Below, piece after piece: positions 46,555 to 56,000 of a stretch of DNA of 64,000 nucleotides. The notes beneath the pieces were generated by a model. It did no database searches, had not been told where the DNA came from, and saw only the letters and a list, made by a program, of their open reading frames with translations. The first letter of the stretch is position 1. Every line of letters starts with the position of its first letter. The position numbers and the translations under genes were made by a program. This stretch comes from Sthenelais limicola (taxonomy: Eukaryota; Annelida; Polychaeta; Phyllodocida; Sigalionidae): NCBI GenBank assembly GCA_942159475.1, contig OW804095.1, positions 155,202,536 through 155,266,535 of the forward strand. The letters are read 5' to 3'.

Positions 46555-46682
46555 ATAGGATGCAACTTGGTTGGGTTCTGACTCAGCGTAAACGATGCCC
46601 ACTCATGTTTTTCAACCAAGGATGAAAACCGCTTGTGGGCATCGTATACGGTGAGTCAGAACGCAACCTCCTTACATCCTAT
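46555..46682. mobile_element. ~128-bp foldback element
   Basis: Left arm ATAGGATGCAAC...GGTTCTGACTCAGCGTA...ACGATGCCCAC; right arm, reversed, ATAGGATGTAAG...CGTTCTGACTCACCGTA...ACGATGCCCAC. About 48 bp per arm with a few mismatches and a short spacer. No coding capacity. Confidence 0.8.
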
Positions 46683-47643
46683 CCTATCATAGTGTAGCGC
46701 AGGTATAGCAGCAATGCACCACAATAGTGATAAATCTCATATGCCAAATGGAAATGCATTAGCAGGAAAATTTAACTTTAGAAACGTACATCTAAATCAT
46801 ACGAACGAGAATTAGATAGGCTGTGGAGCAACCATCCACTCAAAAGCGATTATCGAGCCTCCCCGCGACCCGCGCGAATAGCGTATAAACAATGCCCCAA
46901 TGACGAGCTGGCACCAGAGGTCCTATAAGACCTATTAGCCAGAGAGGGACCTGTAAGTAAACTGTAAGTAAATCAATTTACATTTTAACAATTAAAGCAA
47001 GAGAGATAATTACAGTGTTATTCATTAACATATATATTGTTTATCACATCTATAGTATTACTAGGTTATACATGTAACAGTTAATATAGAAATAAATCAG
47101 CATCTGTGAGTCATATCTTCACTCTATGGGTCTGTTTCAGGAGGATGCTTACCTTGGAGGTTTATGATAATTAGGGCGGTGATGATTGCCCATGCTATCA
47201 TGGCCCCTAGACCCATCCACTGTTTGCAGGAACGGCTGCACTGGGGGAAACATCTGCCTCGTGGGGGGATCTCTACCACACTGTATTGATACAGAGATGG
47301 GTAGCACACCAGGCAGGGGGGAGGGGGAGTATGGGGGGGGGGGGTAAGGAGGGAAGCAGATAGAGAAAGAGAAGAGTCAGAGAGAGAGGGGGGGGGGAGA
47401 AAAGGAGAGAGAGAGGGACAACTGATAAATATCCAATGTTAAAATGTTAGAATGTTTTCAAGCAGATCTCCATTTTCATTTTGAATTCACTTGTTTAAAC
47501 ATCTATAAATTTGGCTCATTATTTGTTTGAACAGAGTAGGGTTTGTCGGGTGTTGATAATAGCATTGTGGTCCTTGGACCCTTGTTGACGTTCATGCATT
47601 ATTAAAGAAATAAACAGGTTTCAATGAAAAAGGAATGTGCCCT
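46683..47643. other. Intergenic, with short G/purine tracts
   Basis: Unique sequence with GGGGG-rich and GAGAGA-rich stretches at 47320 to 47415. No gene recognised. Confidence 0.6.
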
Positions 47644-47848
47644 TAAAGGTGGTCTCCACTGGCTGCGGTAAGCTCTGCAGTAAGCATTGCAATGGGTTTG
47701 TGCTGGTTCTGTAGGTGGTGAGGAATGACGAGGTCCTTGCCTACATGGTCAGTGAACGATGTAGGCAGAACCTCGCTACTCCACAGCAACACAACACCAT
47801 CTCAAGGCTTACTGCAGAGCTTACCGCAGCCAGTGGAGACCACCTTTA
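47644..47848. mobile_element. 205-bp MITE with perfect 42-bp inverted ends
   Basis: The first 42 bases (TAAAGGTGGTCTCCACTGGC, TGCGGTAAGCTCTGCAGTAA GC) are exactly the reverse complement of the last 42. Ends lie at TA on both sides (CTTA/AAGG and CCTT/TAGA), as with TA-targeting transposons. Interior has no open frame. Perfect termini suggest recent activity or strong homogenisation. Confidence 0.9.
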
Positions 47849-49494
47849 GATTATTATATAACTTTCAGGGACTATTCCTTACTATATGAGAAAGAAAGAA
47901 ATCATAAAAAATGTATGTCTCACCAACTTATTTTTTTGGCAACAGTCACTTGCAAATAACAGTGCTTTAGCATGGGAGTCTATGGGAAAATGTAGTATTT
48001 TTCTAGTTTCCCCAAATATTGTACACAATCATATGGTACACATTAAGGGGAAAACACACGTTTGGGGGTGAAAAAAGGTTGACCATGCCATCTAATGACA
48101 GCAATTTTACACATCAAAGATAATAGAATCTAAAAAGAAATCAACTGAAAATAGCTGTAAGAGAAAATATACTGATATTGATAACCGTGCACCAATTCAT
48201 CTAATATTATTAACTTAAAGTTCTAGTTGTTGGAGACATACTCAAAGTTAATGCATATTCAAATTGCTGAAACATATTCACTTTTATATCAATGCCTCTT
48301 ATTATTACACAAGTCAAAACATTTTTACCTAACCAGAGAAAGGTGGGCTGGGGATGGCTACCTTTGTATAATCTGGAGATAAAGGTCTCAAAACACCAAA
48401 AGCTTTCTGGTAAGGAGAAACGTGAATACTGGATGATTAGTGGCTAATTTAGAAATGGATTTTTAGAGGAGATTCCTGCAAAAAATTAGGAGGGTTGCTA
48501 GAGTGATTTTCAAATACATGATATAAATAAAGACTGATCCTTATGAAGATTAGAACATTTTAGAGGGTTTTGAATATGGGGTTGTTTTTGTTGTGATTCA
48601 GTCAGTGCAGACCTGCAAGCATGGAGGTATGTCAACAAATACAAGTCTAGTTTGATTTTTTCAGGGTTAACCTACCCTGATAGATTTATATATTACTCAT
48701 ATAAGATGGGGCTAGTGGTATTAGGGCCTGAAATAGTTGGGATTTCGCTCTGATTACTTGATTTAGGCTGTCATGCTACATTAAACTATAGAGGAAACCT
48801 TTTGAGACCTGCATGTAGAATTAGTGAGCTTTTCTACCATAAGATGGCAGCATATAGTGCAATATATAATTACAAGATGGCGCCACAAGGACTATGAAGC
48901 AGTAGTGTACGTGTTGATAGACATCTACCCAAGCCTCACTCTCTCCCTGCAAATTGCACACTTCAAATTTCTTTTTTAAATATCATTTTATCCTCATCTT
49001 TATTGAAATGAAAATTATGTGATCAGACATCTGAGAATTGTTGTGGTTTATTAGTATATGTTTGCACTGGCAACAGGTTCTAAATCATTGTTTCTTTGGG
49101 GATATTTTATCGGAGAACCAATTTTGATCGAGTTTCTTCCAAAACTGCACAATCAGCTGGCAGTTCTGTATTGTTTCGTGCAGTAGGAGACAAATAGGCT
49201 ATAAACATATTCAATATCAACTGAGTTTAGATGAAACTAACATGTTATTAATATTTGGGTTTCTTCTGTATCCAAAGTCTAGCTCATCTCTAAAAGGTCT
49301 ATGATATAAGTTTTGCAGGTTTTTGTATGTGTTTTTAACAATTTCAGTGATTTTTTTGGAGGTTGCATTGTATACCGATACAAATGCAACAGTTCTTGTT
49401 CTTGGACTTGTGTGTGCAAGTGTCCCCCCTCCCCCGGTTGGTAGACCAATGCTCTCAACCTGGTTTACTTATCAACATATATATATATATATAT
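47849..49494. other. Intergenic unique sequence
   Basis: AT-rich. A short (AT)n run precedes 49495. No gene, array or RNA recognised. Confidence 0.55.
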
Positions 49495-49945
49495 GGGTCA
49501 GATTTTCAGAATGTGTACAATTAGCAGGTCTACACATTTAGGAAATTCTGCTAAACTAGGCTGAAAAATGGTGAATGCCTGGTGTATCTAAGTATATTTG
49601 GTATCGCATTGATTCAAAGTATCATTTTTGTTATGTTAAACTGCATTTTGAAGCTCAATTTTTTCTTAAATTGGGTTATTCGAGAGGTTGAATGGGTTGT
49701 TAATCTGTGGGTCAGATTTTCAGAAAATGCACAATTGGCAGCTGTAAACATTGAGTAAATTCAGCTAAATTAGGCAGCAATTTTATCAATACTAGGTAAA
49801 TTCAAGTATATTCGGCATTGCATTGATTCTAGCAATCTGTTTGGTTAGGTTGACCTGTATTTCGAACTTTATTTTCGTCTGAAATTTGGGTTATTTGAGA
49901 AGATGGGCGAAGTTGAATTGTACATTTTCTGAAAATCTGCCCCCT
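49495..49945. mobile_element. Tandem pair of ~215-235-bp MITE copies
   Basis: Starts GGGTCAGATTTTCAGAATGT; a second, related copy starts at 49709 with GGGTCAGATTTTCAGAAAAT. Both continue through ACAATT-GCAG, CTAAA-TAGGC, TTGCATTGATTC and AAATTGGGTTAT-type words. The second copy ends with the inverted terminus AATTGTACATTTTCTGAAAA TCTGCCCC. The first copy lacks that right end. Flanks are TATA-rich. Confidence 0.8.
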
Positions 49946-50142
49946 ATATTGACTCCTACCAAGCTCACCTATTCCACCTGATTAATGATCTCTAGTAATT
50001 AATTAACCCTAATGACATGTGATGTGTACAGTTCTCACACCAACTGTGCCACTAAAGTGGTATCATTTGCCATAACAACGCGGGAATAAAGCACTGTAAA
50101 ACAATATGGTAGTCAGACCAATCTGCAATATATCAAATAATT

Positions 50143-50342
50143 NNNNNNNNNNNNNNNNNNNNNNNNNNNNNNNNNNNNNNNNNNNNNNNNNNNNNNNNNN
50201 NNNNNNNNNNNNNNNNNNNNNNNNNNNNNNNNNNNNNNNNNNNNNNNNNNNNNNNNNNNNNNNNNNNNNNNNNNNNNNNNNNNNNNNNNNNNNNNNNNNN
50301 NNNNNNNNNNNNNNNNNNNNNNNNNNNNNNNNNNNNNNNNNN
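50143..50342. other. Assembly gap of 200 N
   Basis: Exactly 200 unknown bases, a typical scaffold gap placeholder, so its true length is unknown. The sequence just right of it is a reverse-transcriptase fragment, so part of a repeat element is probably hidden here. Confidence 0.99.
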
Positions 50343-50390
50343 GGTGTACCTCAAGGTTCACTGCTGGGCCCTTTGCTCTTATTTGTGATC
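50343..50390 (+). pseudogene. LINE-type reverse transcriptase fragment
   Basis: The 16 codons after the gap read GVPQGSLLGPLLLFVI. GVPQGS-LGPLLF is the strongly conserved motif just before the catalytic box in non-LTR retrotransposon (LINE) reverse transcriptases. After it the frame loses similarity and no -DD box is seen, so it is a truncated or decayed fragment whose other part may be in the gap. Confidence 0.75.
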
Positions 50391-50925
50391 CGTTTTGGGA
50401 AATTGATTCATCAGTTGTAAAATATGGATTTAATATATCATCATATTTGAAAAGGTGAGATCAAGCCAATTCTAATGATAGTAAACAGTAGGACAAAATA
50501 ATTCTTATTCTTATATTTAAGTTTGATATTTTAATTTTTGAAAAAAAACCGCTCTTTTAATATTTGTGGGTGGACAATGACTAGTAGATATAGTCTATGA
50601 CCTTGAAAATCCAGAAGAAGAATATATTTGAGGCACAGTCTTGAAATTTGGTACATGAATTCATACATCCTCAAGCACTAGATACTCCAAGAATGAAAAC
50701 ATTCCAACAAAGAAATCTTGTAAATAAAACACATTGATAAATATAAATTTTGCGACTTGTGACTCATTTTCCTGAAACGCATCACATTTCTCAATGATAT
50801 ATGCGACCTTCCAATCAACATGTGATGTTACCTGATGGACACTAGTTCACCTGATTATAACAACATATTGGCACATTGCCAGGTGGCTACTACCCTAATT
50901 GTTGATTGGAGCCTTGCAAATACAT
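50391..50925. other. Intergenic sequence left of the retroelement
   Basis: AT-rich unique sequence between the LINE fragment and the left LTR. Nothing coding recognised. Confidence 0.6.
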
Positions 50926-51507
50926 TGTAAAGAATTGGCATCTTTGGATCCCAGACCCGACCTATTTAGCCCTGATCATGGTCAGGGCACGCACGCCACA
51001 CGTGGCCTGGCCAGGAGGGAGGGGGAGATGAGCCACTCAGGGCTCACCCCCACCTCCCCCAGCCCGACCTAATTACTTATACACTGCTCTGGGGTATCAA
51101 GAGGGGGGAAGGGCTAAGAGGGAGGGGGGGGCTGGCACGAGCCATGGGATCTATGAGTAAGGGGTGGGAGGGGGAAGGCTGAGGAGAGGGATCCGACCTG
51201 CATGCATTCCATATATGGTCTCTGCCTGGGGGAGCAGAGGTCGGCGTGTGGGCAAGGAAGATTCTCTCTCCCTCAACCAATTAGAGGGAAGGGGAAGAGC
51301 TAGTGGAATATTTCCTGGGTTTGATTGTATGAATAATTCATGATTGTGGAGTATAAAATAAAGTGACCATTCGGACCTAGGCACTCTGTTACTCGCTGAG
51401 TCACCACCGCCTAGGCCGAATCCAGACGAACTACAACCTCGGACTTCTTGTCTCACTTCTTCATCTTACTGAACCTATGGGCTAAAAACCCTTAGTGATT
51501 CTTTACA
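50926..51507 (+). repeat. 5' LTR, 582 bp
   Basis: Begins TGTAAAG and ends CTTTACA, a perfect 7-bp inverted terminal repeat with the canonical TG...CA. Matches the 3' LTR over its whole length except for one extra C or G in three homopolymer runs (near 51055, 51125 and 51230). Confidence 0.97.
51352..51362 (+). promoter_or_regulatory. LTR TATA box overlapping AATAAA
   Basis: TATAAAATAAA sits about 155 bp before the LTR end. It offers a TATA box, and the overlapping AATAAA (51357-51362) is a polyadenylation signal. The same occurs in the 3' LTR at about 60089-60099. Transcription would start around 51380 to 51390, at the CACTC-type sequence. Confidence 0.6.
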
Positions 51508-51868
51508 CTGGCGAACCACTTCTGGGACTTGTTGCTAAGTTGAGCAACAACCCAATCTTCTGACTGGAAGTGAGACATAGCCTAGGAGAGGCAGGATGAG
51601 CTGGAAGAGTAGGTGAGTGGAACTCTAAAAACTCTGATTGAGCTTATAAATTGTATTTATGGGATGTATGGAGGGTGGATCTGGGCCACTGTATAGGGTT
51701 GGGAGAATGATCACACTCAAACACTCATAATACAAGGAGAGTGGGTGAGCAATGTTCGGGGTAAAAACTTTGCTAGGTTCTGGGTTCTGTTGGTTATAAC
51801 TCTGTACCTTGTGCCATCTAGTTTTCTTTTTTTTTCTTTACTCTCACTCTCTCAACAAAGTGTAAAAC
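51508..51868 (+). other. Retroelement leader with candidate splice donor
   Basis: Non-coding leader of about 360 bases between LTR and gag. It contains AG/GTGAGT with the GT at 51613-51614, a strong donor consensus that could splice to the env acceptor near 56791. Packaging signals would also be expected here but are not recognisable. Confidence 0.5.
51509..51526 (+). promoter_or_regulatory. Primer-binding site
   Basis: TGGCGAACCACTTCTGGG begins one base after the LTR. TGG is the complement of the CCA end of a tRNA, as expected for minus-strand priming. I cannot name the tRNA. Confidence 0.7.
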
Positions 51869-51893
51869 ATGGCGGACATCAATTGGGATCTCA

Positions 51894-53048
51894 ATGCCGC
51901 GGACTTGGCCATGCTTGACGAGGGTCAAAGGAGGGGCCAGGTTTGCAGCTATTAAGGAGGTCAGAAGGCGCATGGAACGCCATGGCGCCATGCTAGGAGT
52001 AAATGATGGGTCCAATAAGGACACTTTGAGAGAGTGGCTAGATGGAATAAGCAGGGCAAAAGCCTACTGTGTAGCGAATGATACGCTCACTCTAGAGCTT
52101 TTGGGAACTCTTGCCAGCGGGCCTCTAGCGAGGTGCGTGGCAGGATTCCTACAGGTACCGGCCAATAGGACATGGGATCTGGCGAGGGCTGAGATTTTCC
52201 GCCTCTTCATGAATGAAGAGGAGGAACAGCAGCTGCGAGCAAGGCTCACCGATCTCTATCAGCTCCCATATGAGGATGCAAAACAATACGGACGCAAGTT
52301 CCAACTAGCGTCTCAGAGGGCTTACAGCGTGGATAACCTGGACCACGAGATAGTCCAAGAGACGTTGGTCAGGAATTTTGTGTTGGGACTCAGGGATGAG
52401 CAAATACGTCATGACGTATTTGCTGCTCGCCCTGATACCCTGGCTGAGGCAATAAGACAAGCCTCAGCTGCGGCTCACACGTTCGCTCTGGCAGGACAAC
52501 CTGCCAGAGGGGATAGGAAGGATGAACCAATGGAAATTGGGGCTATCCTCCCTAAGAAAATGGCCCCCTCTGGGCCAAATCCCACAGATGCTTCAGATTG
52601 GAAGCTGATAGCTGATTTGGAGTCTAAGGTGAATTACCTTACGAAATTAGTAGAGAGGATGGAGACGGGGAAACCATCCAACCCCACAGTGATCGTTCCC
52701 CAATCAGGTGCAGCACCCCAGTACCCCTTTCAGACACCCATGTTGCCTATGTATCCCCCATATTTCAACACGTCCTATTCCCCACCCCCGATCGCCAGTT
52801 CTCAGGTAGTAAATCACCCAGGGAAAGGGAAGGGGAAGGGAAATGATAATCCAGGACCGGAAAAAAATAAGCAGGGAGGAGGGAAGAGGTTTAGGGGTAA
52901 AAATGTCTGTTATGAGTGTGGGGAGGAGGGACACTTCGCAAGAGAATGTTCCCACCGCTATGCACATGTACAGGCTGCAGTGGTGGCGGCCATGCAGATG
53001 GCCTCTACCACTCAAAAGCCAGCCAAATATGTTAACCAGGGGGAATAG
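51894..53048 (+). CDS. gag: Gag polyprotein
   Basis: Open frame of 384 residues. It has a helical capsid-type region (LREWLDGISRAKAY, IFRLFMNEEEEQQLRARL, QYGRKFQLAS, LVRNFVLGLRDEQIR) and, at residues 339-352, one zinc knuckle CYECGEEGHFAREC (CX2CX4HX4C) after a basic KGKGKG stretch, as in nucleocapsid. Its product packages the RNA and builds the particle. The first ATG of the leader is at 51869 with a good context, but in another frame it stops after 28 codons at 51953-51955, while the gag frame itself starts at 51894. The peptide before that stop and the gag frame look like one N-terminus separated by a one-base frame change near 51915 to 51940. It could be a real defect or a homopolymer sequencing error. 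Confidence 0.9.
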   Translation: MPRTWPCLTRVKGGARFAAIKEVRRRMERHGAMLGVNDGSNKDTLREWLDGISRAKAYCVANDTLTLELLGTLASGPLARCVAGFLQVPANRTWDLARAEIFRLFMNEEEEQQLRARLTDLYQLPYEDAKQYGRKFQLASQRAYSVDNLDHEIVQETLVRNFVLGLRDEQIRHDVFAARPDTLAEAIRQASAAAHTFALAGQPARGDRKDEPMEIGAILPKKMAPSGPNPTDASDWKLIADLESKVNYLTKLVERMETGKPSNPTVIVPQSGAAPQYPFQTPMLPMYPPYFNTSYSPPPIASSQVVNHPGKGKGKGNDNPGPEKNKQGGGKRFRGKNVCYECGEEGHFARECSHRYAHVQAAVVAAMQMASTTQKPAKYVNQGE

Positions 53049-56000
53049 AAACGCCGGATGAGAGGTTCTGCCTCTCCATCTCAGTGGCGGGGATGGAGAT
53101 GCGTGCCCTCATTGATACCGGCGCATCAAGGAGTCTAATGCGGGAGGATGTATGGAGAGCCTTTTGCAAAACCCATCATCGGCCTCTCGTATTGACAAAG
53201 GGGGAATCTCTTAAATCACTCTCTGGTCATGATCTTAAAACTGAAGGGCAGGCGATAGTTAACTTGGGGGGTAGCTCATTTCCAGTTTATATTGTAAGAA
53301 AACTTCACCATGAACTGCTTCTGGGGGATGATGCCTTATTTATATTAGATGCCCAAATTAGCTTCAGAAAAAGAAAGGTAATTTTGGAAGGAAAAAGTTA
53401 CAGAAGGCAACAAGTGGGTAGTGCAGATCAAGAATTCGCCTCTATCCACACAGAGGCAGAAGCATGGGAAGAAAAATACCCCGCTGTTTTTGGCATAGGA
53501 AAGCAGGGAAAATTAGGTACCTTTAAAGATGTGAAAATGCACATAGATACTGGAAATGCACGCCCAATTAATCAACGCCCCTATCGTTTGCCCCTGGCCA
53601 AGAGAAAACTTGTAGATAAAGAATTAGATGAAATGCTGGAGCTGGGAGTAATAGAACCCAGCAGCTCAGCATGGGGAAGCCCGATATTGTTGGTCCCAAA
53701 GAAAGATGGGAGCAATAGACCTTGTGTCGATTTCAGAAAACTAAACTCTGTAAGCAAAAAGGATGCTCATCCACTTCCAAATATTCAAGATATTTTTGAC
53801 AGTTTAGCAGGATCAACTGTCTTTTCCACCATCGACCTAAAAAGCGGCTACTGGCAAGTAGAGATGGACCCGGATAGCATGGAAAAGACAGCGTTTGTGT
53901 GTCATAGGGGCCTATTTCAATTCCGTAGGATGCCTTTTGGACTCACTAACGCACCAGCCGTCTTTCAACGGGCCATGAACAAAATGTTTTCGGAATTTAT
54001 TGGCAAATTTTGCATGACTTTCATAGATGATATTGTAATCTATTCCAAATCTGAAGAGGAGCATGATCACCATTTGGCTCTGGTGTTTGATAAATTAGAA
54101 GAATACGGAATTACAGTCAAAAAGAGTAAATGTATTTTCAAACAAGAGAAGGTAGATCTCCTCGGCTACCAAGTTTCAAAAGATGGAATTAATTCCCACC
54201 CAGATAAATGTAGTGCTATCAGGGATATGCTACCTCCAGAGGATGTGAGCGGGATTCGCTCCTTCCTAGGAATGACTGGGTATTACCGTCAATGTATCCC
54301 AGATTATGCTAAGGTAGCTCATCCCTTGGTCAAACTTACCAAAAAGTATGCCAGGTTCGAATGGTTGGAAGAGCAGCAAAGCTCATTTGAAACTCTGAAG
54401 GAATTACTAACTTCAGACAGAGTAATGGCGCACCCCCAGTTGGATAAGCCTTATCGTCTCTATAGCGATGCGTGTGATTACGCAATAGGGGCCATATTGG
54501 TCCAGTCTGATAGTGAAGGCATAGAGAGGCCAGTTCAGTATATCTCTAAACAACTCTCTGGGCCACAACTCAATTGGGCTACGATTGAAAAGGAAGCTTA
54601 TGCAATCGTGTATGCCTTAAACAAGCTCAGACCTTATCTACAGGGTAGCGAATTCAAAATTTACACTGACCACAAGCCTTTAAAGTCTCTGTTTGTGGGA
54701 GAAGTTAAAAACACCAAAATTCAAAGATGGGCGGTATTAATAGCAGAGTTTGGGGCTCCCATTGAATATAGAAAAGGGGCGAACAATATCCGGGCAGACA
54801 TGCTTTCTCGAATAAAAACAAACCCCAAGAGGGAAGGGCCGACTCTCAGTTCTCTTGAAGTCTGTGCCTTGGAGGAGATAGATGAAATTCCTTGGGAATT
54901 TGATAAACTCGAGAAAGACAAAATACGTTTAGAACAGAGGGAGTTGGAACAATTTCAACAGGGGATGGAGGATGAGGGGGATTACACCATAATTGATGGC
55001 ATGCTGTTTACTCTCACCCCTCCCCCGGGCAAGCCAGCCTACCCCCGCCTGGTCCTGCCACCCTCAGCTAGGCATAGAGTAGTGAGGCGCGCCCACACTG
55101 AAGTAGGCCACCAGGGCATGAGGAAGACCCTAGATAGGATCCAAGAGGCTTATAAATGGCCCACCATGAGAAGAGATACCTATAATGTCTTAATCCGATG
55201 CGCTAGGTGTGCTGTAAACAGAGTGGGTAGGGCGCGTGTACCTCCTACTGCGATGCCAATAGCAAAATATCCTGGTCAGATACTGGGAATGGATCTCTGT
55301 GGTCCCTTCCCAGTCTCTGATAAAGGTAATAGATACATCTTGACTGTAATAGATCACGCAACTGGCTGGGTAGAAGTCAAACCCATACCCTCCAAAGCAG
55401 CTAAAAACATTGCTGATTATCTGGCTAATGAATATGTCCCTAGGTATGGCCCCCCAGAGGTGCTCATCACCGACCGGGGACTTGAATTTATGAACCAGCA
55501 AGTGGAAGGGTACCTTAAATCCATAGGCACTGAAGTAAGGCATTCTACAGCTTTTCACCCCCAGACAAACGGTAAAATCGAAAGATTTAACAAAACTTTT
55601 AAAAATATACTAAGAAAATTCATCAATGCAAGACCAGCAGAGTGGGAGAGCCATTTAGGTCCAACCCTCTGGGCACATAGAGTCTCCACTTCTTGTGTAA
55701 CTGGTTTTACACCATATTTTTTAACTTTTGGCACCAATCCAAGATATCCCTTTTCTAAAATATTCCCCACTCCAGAGGGAACAGAAGATGCCGTACTCAG
55801 TGAGCGCCTACAGGCCTTAACAGATGCGTTCAGAGAAGCTGCTGAGCGCACTGAGGCCAGTAGAGTGGCTAATTATGAGAGATTAAGGGCCAGAGCAAAT
55901 GCAAAGGATCTAAAAATAGGGGATCATGTGGTGGTGCTATCAGGCACCAGCGCTCCATTAGATCCCAAGTGGGATCATGGTTATGTAATAACGGGGATAA

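Noticed and set aside
50106..50420. Frames running through the N gap
   Set aside because: Unknown bases are not evidence of coding; only the 16 codons after the gap are informative.
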